Source: Methylobacterium sp. UNC378MF (lineage in GTDB: Bacteria; Pseudomonadota; Alphaproteobacteria; Rhizobiales; Beijerinckiaceae). Taken from it: a stretch of DNA of 64,000 bases. Numbering within the stretch: position 1 is the first letter of the stretch; every line of letters starts with the position of its first letter. The stretch spans positions 124,001 through 188,000 of the forward strand of contig NZ_FMWU01000006.1 in assembly GCF_900103195.1 (NCBI RefSeq), in the 5' to 3' direction. Under the pieces are notes generated by a model that worked only from the letters and a program-made list of their open reading frames with translations, was not told the DNA's origin and did no database searches. This document shows positions 43,595 through 52,858 of the stretch, piece after piece. A program made the translations under genes and the position numbers.

Positions 43595-44353
43595 GTGCCG
43601 ATTGCCCTCGCCCTGTCACCCCATCTCGATGATGCCGCCTTTTCCTGCGGCGGCCTCCTGGCGAGCCTCGCCGCGGATGGCTGGCGCGTCGTGATGGCGA
43701 CCCTGTTCACCGGCAGTGTCGCCGAGCCCAGCGGCTTCGCGCTGGCTTGCCAGCTCGACAAGGGGCTGCCCGCCGGGATCGACTACATGGCGCTGCGCCG
43801 CGATGAGGACATCCGGGCCGCCGCCGAACTCGGGATCGCGCCGCCCGTCCACCTGCCGTTCCGGGAAGCGCCGCATCGGGGCTACGGCTCGGCGCCGGAC
43901 CTGTTCTCCGACACCCGCCCCGACGACGGCATCGCGGCCGATCTCGCGCCGGCCATCGCGGAGCTGATCGGCGTCGAAAGCCCTGACCTCCTTCTCGCGC
44001 CGCAGGCGATCGGCGGCCATGTCGACCATGTTCAGACGGTCCGGGCGCTCCGGAGCCTCGATCCGCCGGAGCCGATCCTGTGGTGGCGCGACTTCCCGTA
44101 CACGGTGCGCGACACCGTACCGAAAGCGCCGCTGGCCGAGCTGTTCACGGCGCTTGCCGAGCCGGCGATGCGGCTCGGTCCGGACGCCCAGGCCAGGAAG
44201 CGGGCGGCGTGTGCGGCCTATGCCAGCCAGATCGGCTTCCAGTTCGGCGGCGTGGCCGGCCTCGATGCGCGGCTCGCCCGCGAGGAGGGCATCGAGCGCT
44301 TCCGCCTCTCCGGCCGGCTCGGCGCGGCGATCCCCGGCCTCGATGTCGGCTGA
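43595..44353 (+). CDS. PIG-L family deacetylase (MshB/BshB-like)
   Basis: 252 residues from GTG 43595. ALSPHLDDAAFSCGG (6-20; H10, D12, D13) and AIGGHVDHVQTVRAL (139-153; H142, H145) are the Zn site and catalytic Asp/His of N-acetylglucosaminyl-inositol or GlcNAc-malate deacetylases. It would expose a free amine after glycosylation, for later acylation. The UDG-like gene starts 11 bases before its stop. Confidence 0.87.
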   Translation: MPIALALSPHLDDAAFSCGGLLASLAADGWRVVMATLFTGSVAEPSGFALACQLDKGLPAGIDYMALRRDEDIRAAAELGIAPPVHLPFREAPHRGYGSAPDLFSDTRPDDGIAADLAPAIAELIGVESPDLLLAPQAIGGHVDHVQTVRALRSLDPPEPILWWRDFPYTVRDTVPKAPLAELFTALAEPAMRLGPDAQARKRAACAAYASQIGFQFGGVAGLDARLAREEGIERFRLSGRLGAAIPGLDVG

Positions 44354-44972
44354 GCCCCAGGCGCCGAAATCCCTGGCCGACCCGGACGCGCTCGCGGCCC
44401 GCCGCGCGATGATCGGGGCAGAGCATATCGCGCCGATCCGGGCGCTCGGCGAACGGATCTCTGCGGAGCGCGGCGCGCCGGTCCCGGTCCCCGATCCCCT
44501 CGATGGCGGCGTCGGCGCGCGGATGCTGCTCCTCTTGGAGACGCCTGGGCCGGCCGTGCTGCGCACCGGATTCGTCACCCGCGACAGCGCGAACGGCACC
44601 GCCGCCAACCTGTTCCGCTTCCTGGCCGAAACCGGCATTGCCCGGGCCGACACGCTGATCTGGAACGCCGTCCCCTGGTTGATCCATCAGGCGGGCGCGC
44701 TCAACCGGGCGCCCCGCCGGACCGAAATCGCGGCCGCCGGGCCCTATCTCGCGCCGCTCCTCGACCTGCTGCCGCGCCTCGCGGTGGCGGTGCTCGCCGG
44801 CCGCTTCGCCGGTGAGGCCGCACCGGCGCTCGCGACGCTCCGTCCCGGCCTGCCGGTGATCCGGATCCCGCATCCGAGCCCGACCTATGTCTGCACCGCG
44901 CCGGAGGTGCCGGCCCGGATCCGGCGCGGCCTTGCAGAGGCGGCCGCGATCCTCGCCGACGCGGCCGGCTGA
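44343..44972 (+). CDS. Uracil-DNA glycosylase family protein
   Basis: 209 residues; ATG 44343 overlaps the PIG-L stop by 11 bases, implying coupling. LLLLETPGPAVLRTGF (cf. GxAPG), RADTLIWNAVPWLI and VIRIPHPSPTY match UDG-fold proteins. No cluster of Fe-S cysteines is obvious. It may remove damaged bases, or act as a base-hydrolase-like enzyme in a metabolite pathway. Whether it belongs to the biosynthetic run is unclear. Confidence 0.7.
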   Translation: MSAEPQAPKSLADPDALAARRAMIGAEHIAPIRALGERISAERGAPVPVPDPLDGGVGARMLLLLETPGPAVLRTGFVTRDSANGTAANLFRFLAETGIARADTLIWNAVPWLIHQAGALNRAPRRTEIAAAGPYLAPLLDLLPRLAVAVLAGRFAGEAAPALATLRPGLPVIRIPHPSPTYVCTAPEVPARIRRGLAEAAAILADAAG

Positions 44973-45123
44973 GGATAGAAGGCCTGTCACGGCCGGACCT
45001 TCCCTGGCCTTGGGCGCCTGTTCGGCCTACATGCGGGGCGACGGGCCGCGGTCCGGGAGATTCCGGCACGGGCTGACGGCCTTCGGCCGGGCCGCGCAGC
45101 CGGAAGGGCGGACGCCGAACGGC

Positions 45124-46212
45124 ATGAATTTTCAGGGACAGCACCGGAAGCCGGCTGAACCGGCTGAGCCGGTCCAGCACGACGCGGCCGAGAACGCGAA
45201 GCGGAAGGGCCGGCGCAACCGCTTCGCCTGGATCGGCACCGCCGCCAGCATCGTGCTGGTCGCCGTCTCCCTCGGCGTGCTGTGGAAGCTCGTCCAGAGC
45301 GTGAGCTGGGCGGAGGTGCGCTCGGCGATCGCGGCGGCCACGGCCGAGCAGCTCGGCCTCGCCTTCCTGTTCGTCGGCGTCAGCTACCTGTTCCTTACCG
45401 GCTACGACGCGCTGGCCCTGCGCCAGCTCAAGATCAAGGTGCCCTACCGGATCACCGCGCTCGCCTCGTTCACCAGCTACGCGGTGAGCTTCACCCTGGG
45501 CTTTCCGCTGCTTACCGCCGGCACGATCCGCTACTGGATCTACGCCCGGCAGGGCCTGTCCACGCCCAAGATCGCGGCGCTCACCGTCATCGCCGGCTTC
45601 ACCTTCTGGCTCGGGATGGGCGTGGTGCTGGGCCTCAGCCTGATCATCGAGGCGGGCCAGCTCGCCGGGCTCGCCTTCACGTCGATCCGGATCAACCAGG
45701 GCGTCGGACTCGCGGCGCTCGCCCTGGTGCTCGGTTACCTCGCCTGGGTCTCGGCCAAGAAGCGCAGCATCACGGTGAAGCAGTGGCGCCTGGAACTGCC
45801 CGGGGCCTCGGTCTCGATCGGGCAGATGATCGTCGGGATCGGCGATGTCTGCGCGGCGGCGGCGGTGCTCTACGTCCTGCTGCCGCAGGAGACGACGCTG
45901 GGCTTCACGACCTTCCTGGCGATCTACGTGCTCGCCGCCATGCTGGGCATCGCGTCGAACGCCCCGGGCGGCATCGGCGTGTTCGAGGCGACGGTGCTGC
46001 TCGCCCTGTCGAGCCTGCCGCGCAACGAGGTGCTGACCTCGCTGCTCCTGTTCCGGGGCTGCTACTACGTCGTACCCTTCGTCACCGCCCTGGCGATGCT
46101 CGGCCTCTACGAGATCGTGAAGCGCGCGGGCGGCGCGCGCGATCCCGGCCCGCCGGAGGGGACGGCGGGGCCGTCCGGCCGGGCATGGCATGACGAGACC
46201 GAGCGCCGCTGA
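45124..46212 (+). CDS. UPF0104 / lysylphosphatidylglycerol synthase-like membrane protein
   Basis: 362 residues from ATG 45124. A hydrophilic leader, then about eight membrane helices with GYDALALRQLKIKVPYRI, FTLGFPLLTAGTIRYWIYAR and SNAPGGIGVFEATVLLAL, typical of the flippase-like UPF0104 family (MprF/YbhN relatives). Predicted to move or modify lipid-linked molecules. It overlaps the histidine kinase gene downstream by 23 bases, and a gap of 151 bases separates it from the UDG-like gene. Confidence 0.82.
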   Translation: MNFQGQHRKPAEPAEPVQHDAAENAKRKGRRNRFAWIGTAASIVLVAVSLGVLWKLVQSVSWAEVRSAIAAATAEQLGLAFLFVGVSYLFLTGYDALALRQLKIKVPYRITALASFTSYAVSFTLGFPLLTAGTIRYWIYARQGLSTPKIAALTVIAGFTFWLGMGVVLGLSLIIEAGQLAGLAFTSIRINQGVGLAALALVLGYLAWVSAKKRSITVKQWRLELPGASVSIGQMIVGIGDVCAAAAVLYVLLPQETTLGFTTFLAIYVLAAMLGIASNAPGGIGVFEATVLLALSSLPRNEVLTSLLLFRGCYYVVPFVTALAMLGLYEIVKRAGGARDPGPPEGTAGPSGRAWHDETERR

Positions 46213-47503
46213 TCCGCCGAACGCGCCTGCCATGTCCGCCCGCCTGCGCAGCTCTCCCGCCTGGACCGGCGCCGCGATCGCGGCAGGCCTGCTGGGGCTC
46301 GCCACCGCCCTGGCCGGGCGGCTCGATCTGCCGCTGATCCTGATCGGGCTCGGCGCCGTCTGCCTGGGCGGCTGGCTCGGCGGGCGCGGCCGCGAGGCCC
46401 CGGTGCCGCGTCCGGCCGCCACCGCGCAACGCCATGGTGTCGCCGAGGCGTTGCTCGCCCACGTGCCGGATCCGGTGATCCTGGTGGACCGCCGGACCCT
46501 GGTTGTGGAGGCGAATCCCGCCGCCCGCGCGCTCCTGCCGGCCTTGCACCAGGCCCGGCCCCTGTCCTTCGCGCTCCGCGATCCGGAGGTCCTCGACGGG
46601 ATTGAGGCGGTGCTCAGTTCCGGCCTCCCGCGCCGCGTCGCGCTGTCGACCCGGGTGCCGCTGGAGCGCACCTTCGACGTCCAGATCGGCGCCCTGCCGA
46701 TGCCCGACGGCTCGGGCGTCAGCGCGCTGCTGTTCCTGCGCGACCTCACGGCGGCCCGGCGCCTGGAGGCGATGCGGGTCGATTTCGTCGCCAACGCGAG
46801 CCACGAGCTGCGCACGCCGCTCGCCACCCTGATCGGCTTCATCGAGACCCTGCAGGGGCCGGCCCGCGACGACGCGCAGGCCCGGGAGCGCTTCCTGGAG
46901 ATCATGCGCGTCCAGGCCCTGCGCATGACACGGCTGATCGACGATCTGCTGTCGCTGTCGCGGATCGAGCTGCGCGAGCACGTCGCGCCCACGGCCGTGG
47001 TCGATCTCGGATCCCTCGCCCGCCAGATGGTCGATGCCCAGGGGCCGCCCGCCAAGGCGCGGGGCGCCACGATCCAGCTGGAGGAGGGGGCCGGCCCCTA
47101 CGCCGTCCCGGGCGACGCCGACGAACTCGCCCGGGTGATCGAGAACCTGATCGAGAACGCCGTGAAATACGGCGGGGGCCGGATCAGCGTCGGGCTCGCC
47201 CGGGAGGATGATCCGCGGCTCGGGCGCCGGATCGTCCTGTCGGTGGCCGATGACGGGCCGGGCATCCCGCCCGAGCACATCCCGCGTCTGACCGAGCGCT
47301 TCTACCGGGTCGACGTCGCGTCGAGCCGGGCCCGCGGCGGCACGGGCCTCGGGCTCGCCATCGTCAAGCACAGCCTCAACCGCCATCGCGGACGCCTCGC
47401 CATCGAGAGCGCCCCGGGGGAGGGGACGACCGTGCGGGTCAGCCTGCCGGAATACGGCGCCGCGCCGCCGCAGCCCGCGGCCGATCAGGCCGGCCCGGCA
47501 TAG
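46190..47503 (+). CDS. PhoR-like sensor histidine kinase
   Basis: 437 residues. Two short membrane segments near the N-terminus, a PAS-like sensor region (VPDPVILVDRRTLVVEANPA), then HisKA (FVANASHELRTPLATLIGFI) and HATPase_c motifs: IENLIENAVKYGG, VADDGPGIPPEHI, GGTGLGLAIVKHSL. It phosphorylates a PhoB-type regulator, but none lies adjacent. Overlap with the UPF0104 gene implies joint expression; its 3' end overlaps the convergent GST gene by 19 bases. Confidence 0.85.
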   Translation: MTRPSAADPPNAPAMSARLRSSPAWTGAAIAAGLLGLATALAGRLDLPLILIGLGAVCLGGWLGGRGREAPVPRPAATAQRHGVAEALLAHVPDPVILVDRRTLVVEANPAARALLPALHQARPLSFALRDPEVLDGIEAVLSSGLPRRVALSTRVPLERTFDVQIGALPMPDGSGVSALLFLRDLTAARRLEAMRVDFVANASHELRTPLATLIGFIETLQGPARDDAQARERFLEIMRVQALRMTRLIDDLLSLSRIELREHVAPTAVVDLGSLARQMVDAQGPPAKARGATIQLEEGAGPYAVPGDADELARVIENLIENAVKYGGGRISVGLAREDDPRLGRRIVLSVADDGPGIPPEHIPRLTERFYRVDVASSRARGGTGLGLAIVKHSLNRHRGRLAIESAPGEGTTVRVSLPEYGAAPPQPAADQAGPA

Positions 47504-48096
47504 GGCCCGATCCCGAGCTCGCCTTCGACGCGCCCGACCCAGGCGCGGATCGCCGGGAAGCCTGCTAGGTCGAAGCCGCCCTCATGGGCCATGCGCGTGT
47601 AGGCGACGAGCGCCACGTCGGCGAGGGTCAGGGTCTCGCCCGCCATGAAGGCCGAGCGCGCGAGGGTGGCCTCCATCAGCCGCAGGGCGTCGGTGCCGCG
47701 CTCGGCGAGCTTCGGGTCGAGATCCTCCGGCGCCCGCCCGAGGTAGTGGAGTTGGTAGCGGCGGACCGCGATGTAGGGCTCGTGGCTGTACTGCTCCCAG
47801 AACATCCACTGCAGCATGCGGGCGCGGGGCAGCGGCTCCGCGGGCACCAGCGCGGAGCCCTCCGCGAGGTAGAGGATGATCGCGTTCGATTCCGAAAGCA
47901 CGGCGCCGTCGGGCAGGACGACGACTGGCACCCGCCCGGCGGGGTTCAGGGTCAGGAACTCGGGCCTGCGCGTCCCGCCGCCCGGGACGTCCACATCGCG
48001 CCAGACCGCTGGGATGCCGAGATGGGCCGCGACCCACTTGACCTTGAGGCAGTTCCCGGAGCCCGGGTCGCCGTAGATCGTCAGCGGTTCGGTCAT
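47485..48096 (-). CDS. Glutathione S-transferase
   Basis: 203 residues, standard GST length. The thioredoxin-like N-domain is represented by PGSGNCLKVKWVAAHLGI, and the cis-Pro/SNAI region by VLPDGAVLSESNAIILYLAE. The C-terminal helical domain has GETLTLADVALVAYTR. It conjugates or reduces small molecules with glutathione; substrate unknown. It lies opposite the kinase gene. Confidence 0.9.
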   Translation of the reverse strand: MTEPLTIYGDPGSGNCLKVKWVAAHLGIPAVWRDVDVPGGGTRRPEFLTLNPAGRVPVVVLPDGAVLSESNAIILYLAEGSALVPAEPLPRARMLQWMFWEQYSHEPYIAVRRYQLHYLGRAPEDLDPKLAERGTDALRLMEATLARSAFMAGETLTLADVALVAYTRMAHEGGFDLAGFPAIRAWVGRVEGELGIGPYAGPA

Positions 48097-48206
48097 CCGG
48101 ATCCTCGTCGATCATGCGTGCGAGGACCTTGGCCGGGCACCGGCGATTCGACAACGGACCGCGCCTCACCGTGTGTCGGATCCATCCGGTCTGCCAACCC
48201 GTGCCC

Positions 48207-48237
48207 TTGACCTTCCCATCATGGGAAGCCCCATCTG
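48207..48237 (+). promoter_or_regulatory. CueR-type promoter of copA
   Basis: -35 TTGACC (48207-48212) is followed by the CTTCCCATCATGGGAAG inverted repeat (48212-48228) and, at a long 19-base spacer typical of MerR-family activation, CATCTG (48232). It closely resembles the E. coli copA promoter. cueR lies downstream in the same operon. Confidence 0.7.
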
Positions 48238-48271
48238 AGCGGGCGTGGATGCTTCGAACCGGATCACCGCC

Positions 48272-50746
48272 ATGTCGAAATCCGTCGCCCTGACCTTGCC
48301 CGTCGAGGGCATGTCCTGCGCCTCCTGCGTCGGCCGCGTCGAGCGTGCCCTCGCGGCGCTGCCCGGTGCCCGGGATGTCGCGGTGAACCTCGCCACCAAC
48401 CGCGCCAGCCTCGTCCTCGACGGGGACACGAGCCCGGGCGACGTCGCGGCGGCGCTGGCGGAGGCCGGCTACCCCGTCCCCGAGACGCAGAGCCTCCTCA
48501 CCATCGAGGGCATGTCCTGCGCGAGCTGCGTGGGCCGCGTCGAGCGGGCGCTGGCCGCCGTGCCGGGGGTGACCGGGGCCAGCGTCAACCTCGCCGCGGG
48601 GCGGGCCACGATCCGCCATCCCGAGGGCGTGGTGTCGATGGACGCACTGACGGCGGCCGTCGAATCGGCGGGCTACGAGGCCCGACCGGTCGAGGCCGGC
48701 CACGCGGTCGACCCGTCGGCCCGGCAGGCGGAAGAGGGCCGCGCCCTGCGCCGCGACCTGATCGTCGCCGCCCTGCTGTCGGCGCCCGTGGTCGTCCTCG
48801 ACATGGGCGGCCACCTTCTGCCCGCGCTGCATGGGGGTCCGGTGGCGGCCCTGGTCCAGGCCGTGCTGGCCACCCTGGTCCTCGCCGGCCCGGGGCGGCG
48901 CTTCTTCCTGCGCGGCGTTCCGGGTCTGCTGCGCGGCCATCCCGACATGAACGCCCTGGTCGCCCTCGGGGCCGGCGCCGCCTACCTGTACTCGCTGGTC
49001 TCGACCCTGGCGCCCGATCTCCTGCCGGCGGGGGCGGCGCACCTCTATTTCGAGGCGAGCGTCCTGATCGTCACGCTGATCCTCCTCGGCCGGACCCTGG
49101 AAGCCCGCGCCAAGGGGCGCACCGGGCAGGCGATCGCCCGCCTGATGGATCTGACGCCGAAGACGGCCCGGGTCGTCCGCGGCGGCGCTGAAGCCGAGGT
49201 CCCCCTCGACGTCCTGCGCATCGGCGATGTCGTCCGGGTGCGGCCGGGGGAGCGGGTGGCGGCCGATGGGGCCGTGGTCTCCGGCACCAGCCACGTCGAC
49301 GAGAGCATGGTCACGGGCGAGCCGGCTCCGGTGCGCAAGGGGCCGGGCGATTCCGTGGTCGGCGGGACGCTCAACGGCCGCGGCAGCCTCGATCTGCGGG
49401 TCGAGGCCGTGGGCGGCGCTACCGTGGTGGCGCAGATCGCCGCCATGGTGGAGCGCGCCCAGGGCGGTAAGCTGCCGATTCAGGCGCTGGTCGACCGCAT
49501 CACCGGATGGTTCGTGCCGGTGGTGATCGGGATCGCCGCGGCGACCTTCCTGGCCTGGCTGATCCTGGCGCCGGCCCCGGCGCTGGGTCCGGCCCTGGTG
49601 AATGCCGTGGCGGTGCTGATCATCGCCTGCCCCTGCGCCATGGGGCTGGCGACGCCCACCGCCATCATGGTCGGCACTGGGCGCGCGGCGGCGCGCGGCG
49701 TGCTGTTCCGCGACGGCGCGGCGCTGCAGGGCCTGCGCGACGTGCGGGTCGTGGCCCTCGACAAGACCGGCACCCTGACCGAGGGGCGCCCCCGGCTGAC
49801 CGAGATCGTCCCCGCCGCCAATGTCACGGAGGACGAGGCGCTGGCCCTCGCCGCCGCGCTGGAGACCCGCTCCGAGCACCCGCTGGCCGGCGCCGTCGTG
49901 GCGGCCGCCCGCGACCGCGGCCTCGCCACGGCCGAGCCCGACAGCTTCGAGGCGGTGGCGGGCTTCGGCGTCGCCGGCCGGGTCGCGGATCGGACCGTTG
50001 CACTCGGCGCGCCGCGCTACCTGGGACGCCTCGGCGTCGCCCTGGATCCGGGTCTCGCTGCCCGCGCCGAGGCGTTGGCGAGTGCGGGGCGGAGCCCGGT
50101 CCACCTCGTGCTCGACGGCCGCCACGCCGCGATCCTCGCGGTGGCCGATCCCGTGAAGGCGGGCGCCCGCGCGGCGGTGGCGGCCCTGAAGGCGCAGGGT
50201 CTCGCGGTGGCGATGGTCACGGGCGACGATCCCGTCACTGCGGCGGGCGTGGCGCGGAGCCTCGGCATCGACGCGGTGGCCGCCGGGGTTCTGCCCGGCG
50301 GGAAGATCGAGGCCGTCCAGCGGTTCCGGGCCGCGCACGGGCCGGTGGCCTTCGTAGGCGACGGCATCAACGACGCGCCGGCCCTGGCCGAGGCCGATGT
50401 CGGGCTGGCGATCGGAACCGGCACCGACATCGCCGTCGAGAGCGCCGACGTTGTGTTGATGTCGGGCGATCTGGACGCTCTGGTCGAGGCCCTGGCCCTG
50501 TCGCGGGCGGTGATGGCCAATATCCGCCAGAACCTGTTCTGGGCCTTCGCCTACAACGCCGCCCTGATCCCGGTGGCGGCCGGCGTGCTGGTGCCGTTCG
50601 GCGGCCCGGCCCTCTCGCCGATCCTGGCCGCGGGCGCCATGGCGTTCTCGAGCGTGTTCGTCCTCGGCAACGCCCTGCGGCTACGCCGGGCCGGCGGGCG
50701 GCCCGCGGCGGCCGAGGCGCCGACGCTCGCCGCGCGGTCGGCATGA
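48272..50746 (+). CDS. copA: Cu(I)-exporting P-type ATPase
   Basis: 824 residues from ATG 48272 (GTG 48245 possible). Two N-terminal HMA domains each contain [15 protein letters not shown]. Eight membrane helices carry [13 protein letters not shown] (CPC metal site). Catalytic motifs: [11 protein letters not shown] (phosphorylated Asp), [18 protein letters not shown]. It exports cuprous ion from the cytoplasm. cueR overlaps its stop by four bases, so repressor/activator and pump are co-translated. Confidence 0.96.
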   Translation: MSKSVALTLPVEGMSCASCVGRVERALAALPGARDVAVNLATNRASLVLDGDTSPGDVAAALAEAGYPVPETQSLLTIEGMSCASCVGRVERALAAVPGVTGASVNLAAGRATIRHPEGVVSMDALTAAVESAGYEARPVEAGHAVDPSARQAEEGRALRRDLIVAALLSAPVVVLDMGGHLLPALHGGPVAALVQAVLATLVLAGPGRRFFLRGVPGLLRGHPDMNALVALGAGAAYLYSLVSTLAPDLLPAGAAHLYFEASVLIVTLILLGRTLEARAKGRTGQAIARLMDLTPKTARVVRGGAEAEVPLDVLRIGDVVRVRPGERVAADGAVVSGTSHVDESMVTGEPAPVRKGPGDSVVGGTLNGRGSLDLRVEAVGGATVVAQIAAMVERAQGGKLPIQALVDRITGWFVPVVIGIAAATFLAWLILAPAPALGPALVNAVAVLIIACPCAMGLATPTAIMVGTGRAAARGVLFRDGAALQGLRDVRVVALDKTGTLTEGRPRLTEIVPAANVTEDEALALAAALETRSEHPLAGAVVAAARDRGLATAEPDSFEAVAGFGVAGRVADRTVALGAPRYLGRLGVALDPGLAARAEALASAGRSPVHLVLDGRHAAILAVADPVKAGARAAVAALKAQGLAVAMVTGDDPVTAAGVARSLGIDAVAAGVLPGGKIEAVQRFRAAHGPVAFVGDGINDAPALAEADVGLAIGTGTDIAVESADVVLMSGDLDALVEALALSRAVMANIRQNLFWAFAYNAALIPVAAGVLVPFGGPALSPILAAGAMAFSSVFVLGNALRLRRAGGRPAAAEAPTLAARSA

Positions 50747-51204
50747 GCGCGGCGAGCCTGACGATCGGCGAGGCGGCGCGCCGCACCGGCGTCTCGGCCA
50801 AGATGATCCGCTGGTACGAGGCGACCGGCCTGCTGCCGCCGGCCGCCCGGTCCGAGGCCGGCTATCGCCACTACGGCGAGGCGGACCTGCACACTTTGCG
50901 CTTCATCCGCCGCGCCCGCGACCTCGGCTTCAGCGTGAACGCGATCGCGGATCTCCTGGCGCTCTGGCGCGACCGCGCCCGGCCGAGCGCCGGGGTTAAG
51001 GCCATCGCGCAGGAGCAGATCGCGAATCTGCGCCGCCGCATCGCCGAGATGGAGGGGATGGCCCGGACGCTGGAGCATCTGGCGGAGGCCTGCTGCGGCG
51101 ACGCGCGGCCGGACTGCCCGATCCTGGACGACCTCGCCGCGGGCGACCATCCTCCCGCACCGCAGCGGCGCGCGCGCGGCATGACGGGGCGGGGGGCGGG
51201 GTGA
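50743..51204 (+). CDS. cueR: MerR-family copper regulator
   Basis: 153 residues. [20 protein letters not shown] is the MerR helix-turn-helix; [20 protein letters not shown] follows. The metal-binding loop [12 protein letters not shown] near the C-terminus places two Cys as in CueR, which senses Cu(I)/Ag(I). It should bind the palindrome at 48212-48228. Positioned inside the copA operon, it can amplify itself. Confidence 0.9.
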   Translation: MSAASLTIGEAARRTGVSAKMIRWYEATGLLPPAARSEAGYRHYGEADLHTLRFIRRARDLGFSVNAIADLLALWRDRARPSAGVKAIAQEQIANLRRRIAEMEGMARTLEHLAEACCGDARPDCPILDDLAAGDHPPAPQRRARGMTGRGAG

Positions 51205-51459
51205 GTGGAGCGGACGCGGATCTCCGGGGCAAGCTCGTCGGCAACGAGCGCGCGAAGCTCACCGCCACCTCCATCAACGGTCTCCCGATCGCGGTCTTCG
51301 CTGTCGGCGGTTTCGCCCCCTTCATCGGCACCGGGCGTGGCCACCGAGCAGCACGGCTTTCTCGCCGGCGCGCTGCTGCTGCTGCTCGGTGTTTGCTCGT
51401 TGACGAGCGGCGCCCTACATTGGGTAGCCCGATCTCGCCTCGGGAGCCTGGATCCATGA
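51201..51459 (+). pseudogene. Frameshifted small membrane protein gene
   Basis: GTG 51201 overlaps the cueR stop. The first reading frame encodes LVGNERAKLTATSINGLPIA then AVFAVGGFAPF, the N-terminal half of a small two-helix membrane protein common in Rhizobiales. Near 51330 the homologous second half, HGFLAGALLLLLGVCSLTSG then ALHWVARSRLGSLDP, lies in the next frame, ending at TGA 51457-51459. The two halves would read as one ~85-residue protein after a single indel. It is either a disrupted gene, a programmed shift or a sequencing error. Confidence 0.6.
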
Positions 51460-51551
51460 CGACGCTTCAGTTCGCGAGCCTCCTCGGCGTTCCGCTCGCC
51501 GGGCTCGCCCTCGGCCTCGGCATGCTCTGGCTGACCGGCAAGGCGCACTGA
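51456..51551 (+). CDS. 31-residue small membrane protein
   Basis: ATG 51456 overlaps the TGA of the second-frame segment (ATGA), so it is coupled to the frameshifted gene. The product is one hydrophobic helix, FASLLGVPLAGLALGLGMLW, with a short polar end. The coupling and coherence with the copper operon support expression; function unknown. Confidence 0.5.
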   Translation: MTTLQFASLLGVPLAGLALGLGMLWLTGKAH

Positions 51552-51685
51552 GCCGCCGGGATCTGCGGGCTGTCCGGACGGACTTACGGGCGCACCGCGT
51601 GTACCGAGCGCGGCCGTTGACGACGGCTCTGGCCCCGGCTTTGCTGGTCCGGCCCACCCGCAAAGGCCACGAAAGCCCCGACCCG

Positions 51686-52858
51686 ATGCCCGTCCTCGAA
51701 CGGATCCGCGCCTTCACCGACACGATGGCGGCGTGGCGGCACGACCTGCACGCCCATCCCGAGCTGCTCTACGACGTCGACCGCACCGCCGGCTTCGTGG
51801 CCGAGACGCTCCGGTCCTTCGGCTGCGACGAGGTGATCACCGGCATCGGCCGCACCGGGGTGGTCGGCGTGATTCGCGGCAAGGGCCGCGCCTCCAACCG
51901 CGCCATCGGCCTGCGCGCCGACATGGATGCCCTACCGATCCAGGAGGTGCGCGATCTGCCCTATCGGTCGACCGTGCCGGGCAAGATGCACGCCTGCGGC
52001 CATGACGGGCACACCACCATGCTCCTCGGCGCCGCCAAGTACCTCGCCGAGACCCGCGACTTCGACGGGGCGGCCGTGCTGATCTTCCAGCCCGCCGAGG
52101 AGGGCGGCGGCGGCGGCGAAGCCATGGTCGAGGACGGTCTGATGGAGCGGTTCGGGGTCGAGTCGGTCTATGGGATGCACAACATCCCCGGGATGGCGGT
52201 CGGCACCTTCGCGATCCGGCCAGGGCCGATCATGGCCTCGACCGACCGCTTCACGGTGACCATCGAGGGCCGGGGCGGACACGCGGCCCTGCCGCAGAAC
52301 GCCATCGACAGCGTGCTGGTGGCCAGCCACGTGATCATCGCCCTGCAGAGCATCGTGTCGCGCAACCTCGACCCGGTGCAGTCGGCGGTGGTTTCGGTCT
52401 GCGCGCTGGAGGCCGGCGAGGCCTTCAACGTCCTGCCGCAGACCGTCACCATGCGGGGCACGATGCGCACGCTGTCCCAGGCCGTGCGGAGCCAGATCAA
52501 GGAGCGGATCGAAACCCTCGTGGCCGAGATCGCCGGCGGATTCGGCGCGCAGGGCCGCGTCGAGTACGGGTCGAGCTATCCGGTCACCGAGAACCATCCG
52601 GCCGAGACCGACTTCATGGCCGGCGTCGCCGAGGCGCTGGTCGGTGGTGAGAACGTCGACCGGGCGGTGGCGCCGATGATGACCGCGGAGGACTTCTCCT
52701 ACATGCTCGGCCGCCGCCCCGGCGCCTACATGTTCATCGGCAACGGCGACAGTGCCTCGCTCCACCACCCGCATTACGACTTCAACGACGCGGCCGCGCC
52801 GTACGGGGCTTCCCTGTGGGCGCGGCTGATCGAGACAGGACTGCCGCACACGGCCTGA
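51686..52858 (+). CDS. M20 family amidohydrolase (HipO-like)
   Basis: 390 residues from ATG 51686. GLRADMDALPI, HACGHDGHTTMLLGAA and IFQPAEEGGGG carry the metal and catalytic glutamate sites of M20D amidohydrolases (hippurate/N-acyl-amino-acid hydrolases). MTAEDFSYMLGRRPGAYM gives the C-terminal metal ligand. It cleaves an amide of an N-acyl amino acid. No neighbour indicates substrate. Confidence 0.9.
   Translation: MPVLERIRAFTDTMAAWRHDLHAHPELLYDVDRTAGFVAETLRSFGCDEVITGIGRTGVVGVIRGKGRASNRAIGLRADMDALPIQEVRDLPYRSTVPGKMHACGHDGHTTMLLGAAKYLAETRDFDGAAVLIFQPAEEGGGGGEAMVEDGLMERFGVESVYGMHNIPGMAVGTFAIRPGPIMASTDRFTVTIEGRGGHAALPQNAIDSVLVASHVIIALQSIVSRNLDPVQSAVVSVCALEAGEAFNVLPQTVTMRGTMRTLSQAVRSQIKERIETLVAEIAGGFGAQGRVEYGSSYPVTENHPAETDFMAGVAEALVGGENVDRAVAPMMTAEDFSYMLGRRPGAYMFIGNGDSASLHHPHYDFNDAAAPYGASLWARLIETGLPHTA

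Noticed and set aside
34812..44972. Considered as a mycothiol operon
   Set aside because: No MshC cysteine ligase or MshD acyltransferase; presence of YcaO and Idh genes does not fit.
51201..51551. Single 116-residue protein across the frameshift
   Set aside because: The middle (RRRAAAAARCLLVDERRP) reads as out-of-frame sequence; the second-frame half fits the family better.
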